Assembly (NCBI RefSeq): GCF_001625305.1
Contig: NW_017802392.1
Span: forward strand, 1-64,000
Source: Branchiostoma belcheri
Taxonomy: Eukaryota; Chordata; Leptocardii; Amphioxiformes; Branchiostomatidae
Reading direction: 5' to 3'
DNA length: 64,000 bases
Both the position numbers and the translations under genes were made by a program. The notes beneath the pieces are model-generated. The model saw only the letters and a list, made by a program, of their open reading frames with translations. It was not told the DNA's origin and searched no databases. Below, in pieces: positions 48,601-60,600 of this stretch. Each line of letters starts with the position of its first letter. The stretch's first letter is position 1.

Positions 48601-51600
48601 GACCCTGGATGACCCCTCCCTGCGTGCGTGCCACATCAACGAGAAAGAACTGTACACGATTCTTCACGCGGTGCGGCGTTGGGGCCCTACGTGGGCCAAC
48701 AAACGGGTTCACGTGTTCGCGGACAGTGACAGTGCAGTGCGCGCTATCAACAAAGGCACGTCCCCGTCACCTGCGTTTATGCCTCACATACGGGAACTCT
48801 TCTGGCATACGGCAGTAAACAACTTCGTCCTGACAGCGCACCATGTGAAAGGCTCAGATAACACACTCGCGGACGCCTTGTCGCGGCTAACCGACCCCAC
48901 ATGTGCCACCCATGCACATTCCAGACTTCAGCAATGGAATGACCAAAACGGGCATGTCCCACAAGTGAAGTGTGACCTGCCACATGTGTCCACTAAAACT
49001 CTGTCTATTCTACCCTCCCAGGCGTCCTGGATAGCGAAGCATCCCTAGACGCGGACATCCGGTTCTACCGTGCAGGGACCTACGCGGACTCTACTAAAGC
49101 AACGTACAAATCTCAGCGCCGGGACGTATCTGCGGTTTTGCCTGTATCATCAGTATGCTCCAGTTCCGACGACAACTAAAAACCTCTGCCGATATGCGGT
49201 GTTTCTAGCGAGAACCCTCAAGTACTCCAGCATTGTAAACTACCTGAATATTGTGCGTATCTTACATCAAGAGGCGGGGTTTGACAACCCTCTGCAAAGT
49301 AACTGGCTCCTGCAAACCACGTTGCGCGGGATTCGCCGTATCCATGGTGATAGCGTCAGGCAGAAGCTTCCCATTACCCGGATGTATTACGCGCCATCTA
49401 CGCCCGGCTGGACCTCACCCAGGCCAAACATGTGGTCTTCTGGGCCGCGTGTCTGGTGGGATTCTTCTCATTCTTCCGGAAATCAAACCTGCTGCCTAAG
49501 ACGGCAGGAAGCTTCAACCCTGTCAAGCAACTATGCCGCAAAGACTTCCGATTCTTCGCGTGGGGTGCAGTGATCAGTGTCCGATGGAGCAAAACAATAC
49601 AATTCCAGGAACGGACCCTTCAGATACCCATCCCCCGTGTTCCTGGCTCCCCCCTCTGCCCTACAACAGCCCTGGAGAAAGCGTTCTCCATTACATCCGC
49701 AGCGAACCCAGACGGGCCGGCCTTCGTTCTCCCCCAGGAAACGGGGTCGGATTACTTGCCGCTGACACACCAACCGTTCGTGACTTTGTTACGGCAGCTG
49801 TTACACCTGAGCGGATACCCGCAGACCAAGTACAGCGGACACAGCCTTCGTCGCGGCGGCGCGACTTGGGCTAGCGACTGTGGCGTCCCAGCCGACCTAA
49901 TCAAGCTGCAGGGAGACTGGAAATCGAACGCTTACCAGCGATACACAACTGTAACACTTAAAGGACGTTTGTGGACTGTCCGAACAATGGCGCAGGCCCT
50001 AGTATAGGATTAGCATTTTTACTGATTATAGTGTAGAAATTAGATCTCTACCGTAACCCTTGGTTAGGGCTCCTTTCTGTTATGTAAGTTTTAACCACCT
50101 GCATGCGTATACTCCTTTATCTCTGACTGGGGGTTTGGAGAAAAATTTTGTATTATCATTGTTATTTTTAATAAAAATGATACCCCCCAGTCAGGCGTCG
50201 TACTTTTATGCCTAGATTAAATGTAGAAATAAAGTTTGTTTATTTGAGTTTTAGGCCGCATACCAAAGCAGAGCGTAACTAATTAAGACCAGGCGTACCG
50301 GAGGCAGGTCCGGGATCATTCCCGGCCTGCCAGCGCAAGAAGCGGTGCGGAAAATTACCCACCCGCCCACTACCAAAACGTAACGATAGAATTTATTTAA
50401 CATACTTGTATATAATCACCTTGTGTATACTACATACTACACCTTCTCCATAGGAGAAAAATTTTGTATTATCATTGTTATTTTTAATAAAAATGATACC
50501 CCCCAGTCAGGCGTCGTACTTTTATGCCTAGATTAAAGTGATTTTAATCCAATTGTACTTTGGCTGTATAGTCAAGTCTTGGCAAAAATGCAAGATTTTG
50601 AAGGGGACTGTGGGAGATTTGGTCGAATCCATTATAATAAGGGATTATTGGAATGTAAAATTCTGCCAATTCCAATGACCGGCAACTCGCTATGATAATT
50701 ATGTATGGGACAGACGTTAATCATGTTTTGAAATTGTATAAAACGTTGTAGAGTTAAAGGGATCTTGAAAAAAAAATTTACCTAGGCCCTCCCCAATTGC
50801 AAATTAAAATATTTTTTCCTAAGCCCTCCCCCCGGCTCAAATTTTTTTCCTAGGCCCTTCCCCCTCAGACGACCGGCCCTACCTTCCCAGTAAATATCGT
50901 ACAGTCCCTTAGTACATGTACCTCTAGGAGGTAGTAAAATGCTTTGTAGTGTAATTCCTAGCACGTAAAGCAGTAATTCCTTTGCACATGCATTGTATAG
51001 CAGTGTAGAAAATACTACATTGTATATTATGTTAGTGTAACATGGAAGGATGCAAGTCACTTCTTCAAGCTTCTTTCAGAATGTGGAAAATGAAAAGGTG
51101 ACAATCATTGTATGTTTATAGTCACTGATACATGTATGTTGCATCAGCAAGCTTGTGAAAAGTTTAGGCCACACAGATTGAATCATCAGAGTTCTTGAAT
51201 TTGGCCGCTTCCCTTTTTTCTGATTTGCAAAAGAAAAAGAAAACATTTTGTCCACAGTCCAAGAAAGTCCTTATCTTCCTAGGTTTTCCATCTATCAATT
51301 CAGTGGATTGATTGAAAGTTTATAGTTCATTACATTGCAAACCAGCCTGGCATGTTGATTTTGTGGTTTCTATCATATCATTAATGGCTATCATAAGATG
51401 CCTAGGCCTGCTTTTTTCTTGTTTTGCTCAGTCCTGAGAACTGACAAATTAAATTGCCCTGCATGGCTTTATGGTAATTCCAATAAATATATCCTAAACG
51501 AATTTTTCTTCAGAATGACCTGGAGTCGGTGGTCCGATTGCAAGTAGAAGGAGCGGAGTTTGAGGATGATGATGATGAAGACATGGCTGTGAAGGAGTAC

Positions 51601-54600
51601 AACCTGTCCATGCTGAAGAGTCTGCAGAGTAAACTCATGCTGCTGGCTAGGAAAGCTGACAAGGGCAGCCAGGAAGTGGACAGATTTGTGGAGGTCAGAT
51701 GTTTTCTGATACATATTGTTACAAAATTAATGTTTATTAATTGATTCTGTCACTAAAACACTCTCTGGGAGCCCTATGTCAAGTTATCACCAATTATTGA
51801 TGGTAAAAAAAGGGACAAGCAGAAACTTGCAAAGGAAAAGGTCTCTGCAAGTTGCACTCCAACATGCAATGTATGGTTGTACGAATTAAACATGGTTTGC
51901 AATACACAAGTTGCTCTTTGGTGTGTATCTACTAGTGGTTGCGCTTGGGTACAGGAAGTGTTCTCAATGCTATTTTAAAAGGAATTTAGACACTACATCC
52001 ACATGTGGTGTCCAAAGGAACTTTTTTTAATTGTACCTTTGTTAGTTCTATGCAAAGTACGTCTTCTTCAATAATATGGTGCTTTTAAGTTTGTTAGCTT
52101 GCTGGATTTAGGGAACATCCTTATGGTGATTTTTGTGCACCATCACTCAATCAAACAGCCAACGATTCAATCACTTGATTTATTTCAGATTCTAACAGGT
52201 GTGATGAGACTTGGCCAGGCCTACGTTCACCTCTACAATGCCAGGGCAGTCCTGTTCAACAACTGGAATGCAGTTGTGTACTGTGACGGCAACCGAAGGG
52301 TCAAAGTCATGGTCAACTTTGGCTTCGGCACAGAAGCCCTCTACGGAACCAGGGCAGCCGTTGAAGACCAGCTGACCCAGCTGGCAAAGTACATGGAGAT
52401 GTGTCTGGACGATTGGCTCGGCACCATGGACAAAGCCAGACTGGAGTGTGATGAACTGAATCACTTCACCACCGAGCAGATCGTGGTTCTCCGTAAAGCT
52501 CTGGCAAAGATGATCGACCTCAGTGAAACGGTGACCCCCCAGGTCTGTATCCGTATTGGTATAGCCGGTATAACCACCCTTTGGTGTAACACACCAGCTT
52601 GGCAGATATGGGATGCAGCAGTACCTAGCTACGTAACACCAAACTTGTTACTCTCAATTTATTGCACATTTAATTGCAGGAGTTGCTTAAAGCTTTCTAC
52701 TATGACGTTGGCCCAACTGTGATTGGTGGCAACGAGTTCCACTCTACAATAGTTCTTGGAAATACAGTTTCTTGCAGTTTTTTTTTTTTTTTTCTAAGGT
52801 CCTGGCCTTGCTGTCCAGCATCAAGCCACTGTGCGCCGAAGATGACATCAGGAGGGCCATGTCACATGTTGCTGGGGACATCGACGCAATGGAGGAAGAG
52901 AATGTCAAAGAAGAGCCAATGGTTGAAGAGACAGCAAAGAAGACTTGGTCCATGGATGATGAAGAAAAGGAGGAGTTCGTGGAGAAGCTGAAACAGATGG
53001 TGCCTGATTTGACGGACCATGTTGCCTTGGCGGCCATGAAGGCTACTAAAGGTAACGTTGAGGAGGCTGTCGGATGGTGCATCAGCAACATGGACAATGA
53101 TGACATGATTGAAGAGATCCTCAACAGCAATGAGAGAGATGAGGAAGAGATGGTTACTTCCATACAGGAACCTGTGTCCCTCGCTGGCTTCACCAGCATG
53201 TCACTGTCCAGAGGGGAACCCAGGAAAGAGTGAGTTCTAGGCTAAGTGTTGCATTGAACATATTTTAGCACGTTGGCAGAACGTACTGCACCTGCACAAA
53301 ATCTGAAATGTACTCAAGGCGCAATAGCCCTTCTATATAGAGTTTATTGTTTAAAAATCATCGTATTCATGTCAGACTCTGTAATTTTCAAATGACGGAA
53401 AAGATATTGTCTGCAATGGGCAAAATCCTGATGCAGCATCTACCAAACATCTAACAGAAACCATGGTTTCCCACAGGTGCAGTACATTCTGCTGACATGC
53501 TGTGTAGTGTATGCATTGAAAACTTGAAAATGTTAACTTTACCATCATGCTTCATGACAATACCTGGTGTGGTTTAACGATGTACTTGTTCCTCTATACA
53601 TCCATGGCAAGTATCTTTGTTTTTGTGTACCATTGCAGTGATGAATACATGTTCCTTGTAGCATTGTTGTCTGTATTGGCAAATGAAAGATCAACAACAG
53701 AATGCCGTGTGACCAAAGTTGACATTGTATTTCTAGGACAATGATCAAAAGAATGGAGTCAGTTTGGGGAGAGTACCTGACCACTGTCAAGTCCACCACG
53801 TTTGAGGAGTACATCAGCATTGACCACCTGGCCTTGGTGCTGAGGAATCTCTCCAGCACTGGTTTGTATACATCATCATCATCATCAAGTATCAGCTGGA
53901 TCCAAGCTACTTATTTCACTAAAAATACATGTCAAGCATTACTTTTCTAAATTATCATATTCAAGTCCAGTATCTCTAACTAAAGTGTCAACTTTCTTGA
54001 TGCCATTCAATTTATATTGTCTTGTCTCACACAAATGTATTGTGCATGTACATATAAATGTAAATGTAAGACTTTGTTGCAATTTGGTAAGATCTGTATT
54101 ACAAGCTTTGAAGTACATGTTTGTCTTTAAAAATTCTATCCGTAATTAAGTTGTCATTTTGTTTTTTTATTTTCCTAGCAAACATTGCTGTAGGTCGACA
54201 GTGGCCAAGCCGTTTCTTGGAGGCAGGCAAGCCCAACCTTGTAGTGTGTCCTCAAGGTACTGGAACTATGCTGTATATCAGATTCTATAAGAGATACTGC
54301 CTTTGTTATGCTTTAAAAACTTTTAAATTAGATTAAGATTATATTGCCCAAAATAATTGCAGATATTAGGTACTGCATCAATTGCAGGTCTGTATCAATG
54401 GCAGGTGCTGCCTTTCTTGTTTGTCCAATAACTTCAGACTCAGAACTATAAATAATTATAATTGTAGACTGTCATGTAAATGTTACAGTATCTGACATTG
54501 ATTGAAAAAAACTACTGTAACAGTAATTCGCAGGTTTTGTTTATGCCAGTATTGTTCACTCCTTCTTTCTGTTGACCCGTTACCTAAGTTCGATCACAGG

Positions 54601-57600
54601 TTCGGCTCAGCTCAGACATGTTGTGAGGGATTGAAGTCATTTTAAATGGTGACGTAAAGCCAGCGTTCCGGTGTATGATCATGAGAGAGCTACAGGCATA
54701 AGCTACCTGTAAAAACACCAAACCTCTGCATGTGAAAAATAAACATTCAAACAACAAACTTATTGAGAAGAGCAGGCTGACCCAATGTGTTTGGCTATAA
54801 ATGCAGAGTGTAGTGAATCCGCATGGCACTATTCAATACTTGAAAAGGAGCATGCTTCAATCCAGGTGAAAATGACTGTTTTACCTTACGTTTACCTTTG
54901 TCCATTTCCAGACGACATCTGGCAGACAGTGTTGTCCCTGTACATGCAGGGCCAGACCACACAACCCCTCCCCTCCTACAGGGAGGTGCTCATCTGTACT
55001 CCTCACACTTCTCTGGAAGAGGTCAGGTCCCTAATCTTCTATTCTCATATTTAACAGTAACTGTAAACAGTTATTCTACACAGAACAGATTTTTAAAGTT
55101 TAAATTACCAAAGGCATGTTTTACAGATTTATCACTGAAGATGTTTGCCGACGCTGATACAGTTACTGTAGAAAAACAAAATAGGAATTCAGTATCATTC
55201 ACCCTTGAAATGATCCAAGCTTCTTCTTTGAATCACCACAATGTTGACAAACAATGTCTTTTGCTTTTGTTTCAAAGCAAACTCTGACTAATTCCAGTGT
55301 TGGGCTGAAAGAATAAGATCAGTATGAATTAATAAATGAATGAATCAATGAATGAATGAATGAACGAATTATGCTTTATTTGATCCTTGCGATCAGTCAG
55401 CATTGAAGAACTTTATAGCCACTGGCTAAACTTAGTGCTACATTTAAAAGACAATCATATAGGGAATTGGACTCTTCTTAATATTGTTTGGTCTTGTCCT
55501 GACGAAGGAAGATGTTTGTGTCTAGTGTCCTTGGTACTGATATCATCACAGAAAGGTTAAAACCAGTAACTGTTCCTGAATGTCTCTGTCTCAATTAGTC
55601 ATTTTTTACAAGTTAACACTGGTCAGTTCAAATTTGGAAAATAGATTCTGAAGCAATTTGGAAACTTCAGAAATATCAAAATTAATCAAGTGTGGTATTA
55701 TCTGAAAGCTCTCTTCATCATGAAAGTAGTCATAAAACTTATTAGTCAGTGATGCTCATAGGCTTAGTCATGATTTATTGAAAATGCATGATACCATATG
55801 CTCTGAGGTCAGTACATGTCTGGCTCCATTTAACCATGTGGGCTTTGTGGGCACAGGTCAGTATGGTTAATCCTATTGGCAATGTCATTACCAGGTGGTT
55901 CTGCTGTGGAGGAGAGCTGTAGGAGACCAGACTGGAGGGATCTTCTGTCTGGTTGCTGCCGACCAGCTGGACTATGATGTCAGCGTCAGGGCAGAGGAGA
56001 TGAGGTGCAAACTATTCCAAGGAAAAGCAGGTGATGGCCATATGAGTAATACATGTACATGTATAGCATCATAGTGTACTTGGTGTGGTGTCGAATGGAT
56101 GAGTGGCTAGTCATGGGGACACAAAATCAAGAGGTCATGGTTTTGATTCCTGGTTAGACGTTGTGTCCTTCAGAAGGCATTTCATACAACTTTTCTCACC
56201 CCATCCAGTGGTAAAATGGGTACCTGACTTCAGATGGGGGAGGTAATAGGTTGTGGAAGAAGAGGGTTGGCCTCCGCCTTAAGCTTCCAATGCCCTAGAC
56301 ACAGTGACATTGGATTAACAACCTACTGCCCCTACAGCCTCAAATGGACTACCTTTAGTGCTTATAGCAAGAAATTGAATCAAGTCAGCCATCAAATTCT
56401 TAGATGAGAAGGGTCCTCGGGTGTTTCAAGAAATTGATTGCTACAAGTTTGCACTGCATTCAATCTTCAACAGTTACAATTAAATAATATGTTGACAAAA
56501 CAAACTGGATTCTAGCATAACAATTTACTTTTTGAGAAATTTTATTACCCATTTCTAGAGTGGAATGTGTTTTAGAATTAGTGTTAACTACATTGTACAA
56601 TAAGTAATAGCATCGGATAAAGTAAAATGTTAGTATCGCTAACAGTCATATATTTCTTGCTCCGCCTGCTAGGTTACCATGTTGTAGTAGTGTGTGCATC
56701 AGAGAGACAGCACCAGTCGTACATGGTGACCGCCCTGGACCAGTACAAGGTGCCCATCCCAGATGTGCCCTCCCAGGAGCACGTCCAGGAGTATCTGCTG
56801 TCACAGTTCCAGCAGCAGGATACTGGCTCAACTCTGCTGGCGTCCGTTGTAGATCACCAACGGTAGAAGAAAATATTTTCTTGAGCTGATATTTTGCTAT
56901 GAGAAAAGCAATTCCTTGAAACTATTGGCTGGTAACCTGCACTACTGATGTACATGTACATGTATAAAAACTAAACAATGAATTATTATAATATATTATA
57001 TAATAGGCAAACTTGAATTTTGATAGTAAGTCAAACCATCGTGTCACTTGGTTAACTGTGTAATGTGAATATTCAAATGTTTGCAGTTTTGTTTTTGCTG
57101 TGAATATAATTTTATTAAGTATTCTTATAGTGTACTACAGATTTTCTGAAATGTTCCAAACTGCAAAAGACTCCTTTTTCACCTGCTGCAGAACCCACCA
57201 AGTTCCAAGAAACATAAATGAATGTACAAGGATATTTGTTTAAGTCCATAGTAAGTACTAAGTAAAACAAAATGAAAGGGCAAAGTTTATATGTACAAGA
57301 ATATTTTCGTAGTATATTTTCCATCCCACATCTTTAATTGCACATTCAAATTTTTCACAGAACTGATGAGAACTTAATGTTTCAGGTCTTCCGTGCGAGT
57401 GGTATCCTCCCAGCGTGCCGGGGTCGGCAAGTCCCTTGTCGTCCAGCGTCTCTCGGAAGAACTTGAGAAGAAGCTTCCCAGGAGTCTGCAGGGGAGACTG
57501 TCCTACATCAAAGTTCCCCTGCATGAGGCTACTGTCAACAACGATGCAGTTCTGGAGGCACTACTCCCGCATTCTGTCAACCCTGCCAGCCCCTCTCCTC

Positions 57601-60600
57601 GAATCATCCATCTGGACATCTCTCCCTTGGTAGGATCATGATTGAAACGTACATGTATCTTGAAAGTTCATCTGTGTTGATAGAAATCATTATGAAGCAA
57701 GTTTGAACTGTAATTTCCAACAGAACAAATTGGACTTGACTGTATTTTCGACTGTACGACAGGAATAAGCAATCCATCACTTTATGCAGATGAAAACATG
57801 TGACTCAGTGAGTGGTAACCTGCAACCTTCAATCCACTACTGACCCATTCACTGGAAATTAAGCTAAGCATTTTTTTGCTTTAAAGTAACTGTTATTTGA
57901 AAAAAAACCCACTTATCTCAATAAAAAAATAGTCTGACAAATATAATCATTATGAAATGTCGCCAGTGTTTTTTTTTTTTAATCATACCTGTTGTGTTTG
58001 CAGGTTCATAACGGAGTGGAATGCCTTCTGTTTAACCTGTTGGTGTTGGGTAGCCTGGTGGGGAGGGTTGAAATGTGGCCAGTGTCTTTTTTAAAAACAC
58101 CATGCTTGTTGTGTTTGTAGGTTCAAAATGGAGTGGATTGCCTTCTGTTTAACCTGTTGGTGTTGGGTAGCCTGGTGGGGAGGGACGGGTCTGTGTGGAG
58201 ACGTCTACCCTGGGACCTGTACGTGGTGGAACACACCTACAAACCACAGGCTGCTGACACACAGGTGAAATATCTTACTTTCAAAGTGTCAATACTTAAT
58301 TGTACATTTTTTAAAACAGTTATGGCTAATGACAGACTGAGTGTTCTTGCATGTCCATATATACAAATGTAGCAGCTGCTATAATTGTACATATAGAAGA
58401 TAGAAATTGGATAAACACAACCTTAAATATGAGCAAAAATATTCATTCTAGTTACCATTACTTGTTTGATGGACATCTTGATTTTGATATAGCGTTCCTA
58501 CCCTGTCCGTTGCCATTCTTTGCGTAGCTACATGTACATGACTTCTTTTTGTGAACGTTCCTCTACAATCCACTGTATGTAATTCATAATTATTACTATG
58601 ATCATATGCATCTTGGTTACACTAGACAACAGACTTGTTGCTCTCAACCAAGGCAGCTTCAATCACACTTCATGTTGGAAATTTTGAACGTAGAATGCAA
58701 TACTGTGTTGCCAACACTAACCCATTGCTTCCTGTTATTCTACAGAAGAACAGAGAAGAGCACAAGTCGTTTGTGTCCATGCTTCCGAGTGTGACTTGCA
58801 TATCTCCCAGACAGACCTACAACTTGCTGACAAAAAATCAACAAGCCATTCCAGGTATGTCGACTTACTCCAATATCGGTTAAACTTATATCAATGGAGC
58901 TTAGTATACATGTTGAAAGATGTTCGATTGATCTGTGGGTATAAAAGATTTACAGAACTCTGTACTAGAGCTGTAGTAAACTGTTTCATTTTGTAATTTT
59001 TTTAGTGGTGATTGACCTGTTACATCAGTTCACCTTTATTGGTCGACTAATATACCTATTTATATATATATATATAGTAACTTCGTTCTTTTTGAACATT
59101 TGGCATTGAGGGAGATGTGATAATTCAATTTAGCAATACCTCCAGAAAATACTTTTAAGAACGTTTCTATAGCCATGCATTAGAAGACGACGAGGTACAA
59201 ACTTTCTGTCACTTCAATCACGGATGGAGTGTTCTATGACATTTGCTGAAATATTGGATATATACTCAAATTATACATGATTTCATCACGGGAATTTTAT
59301 ATTCCCTGTTTTCGCGGTCACTTCTGTACTGCAAAACTATAATTACCGCAAAGCAATAATTCACCGACTTTCTTTTGCTGCACCTGCCGGCACCACAAAC
59401 ATTGTGTATTTTCCTCATAATGCAAAATTTTGCTACCATGAATATAAAATTAAAGTGATTTACAGTACTGTATGACTGTTTCTGCTAGGTTTGTGTCAGG
59501 TGGATGAGGTGATGTTCAGGAGTGTAGAGTACCAGCGTCCGTACCAGTACCTCCGGAGGTGGATGGCCAACGTCAACCTGGACACCTTCGTGTTCACACC
59601 CACCAGCACAGAAGGAACCCATCAGGACTTCCTGCACACAATTCTCAGGTAGTTACGGACTAAAGAAATGTGGACTTTTGGTTTCTTACAGTTTTGATTT
59701 TGCACACAAAGTGTGTCTTGCCCCTGCCAGTATTTTTGAGTTCCTGAAATCTCCCCTTTCGGTTAACTGCATGCAGGCATACCCAAGATCCCAGAGCTAC
59801 ATTTGTACTCAACCAGTCTCTGATGAAAACTGTCAAACTTTAAGTTTGGTGTTAGGAAGGGCATTCAGCCCAAAGGCACATAGAGATAACATGAAACATT
59901 TTGTGTATGCATGCAAGTCCTAGCTTTTATATAGTGAGAGATTTACAATGAGTATAAAAATATAAAATTGTTGACGAATGTACATTTGTACAGTGTATAG
60001 GATACAGAATGCTATTGTATCAGTCATATGCACCTTTTGGTGGCATATTTGACAGTTTTGGCATAACAACTACATGTATCTGTTGTAACAGTTGTAATTA
60101 TTACCTACTTGTATTAGTACATTGTACATGTAGATGAAAGTGATTTAAATTTAATTTTTTGTGTTTTGTGAATGATTGTGCAGTTACTGTGGGATGGAGG
60201 ATCCGTCCTGGGCTGAGCTGCTGCACTTCCTGTCCTTCCTCAACTACCAGCTGCAGGACTACGAACACTCGGCCTTCTGTCTGGACTTCCCCAGGGACAC
60301 CCTGCCCGGCTTCAGGAAGTTTGTGGTGCAGTTCATGATCATCATGTCCAAGGTAAGCACTTTATAGATAACGTCATTAGGCCACACTAATTTAATTTGT
60401 TGCTTCTCAGATTCACCCTGCGCCACTGCCTGTGCCTGGCATATATTATGTTGACAGACTCCATGTTGTGACCATGCTGTTAATAAACACCTCCTAGCAT
60501 CGGTTGGAATCTTCGCGTCCTGTCCGCTTATTCGCACTCTTGGCCACTTAGTGGCGTGGTGGCAGCTTGGTGGGTCACGTATACCCCAGGATTTCCATCC

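Larger units (their letters stand above)
46299..50537 (+). mobile_element. Tyrosine-recombinase retroelement (DIRS/Ngaro-PAT type), fossil
   Basis: Split direct repeats: A1 46299-46432, B1 50137-50221, A2 50222-50355 (directly abutting B1), B2 50453-50537, i.e. A1-coding-B1A2-B2, the layout of PAT/Ngaro elements. Both A copies (134 bases) and both B copies (85 bases) look identical, so the insertion is recent. Parts in order: gag-like protein, reverse transcriptase with RNase H, tyrosine recombinase. It looks nearly whole with about two or three breaks. Inserted in an RNF213 intron in the sense direction. Confidence 0.9.

Noticed and set aside
48166-48818. Several 90-136-codon frames
   Set aside because: Shadows of the reverse transcriptase/RNase H region in other frames.
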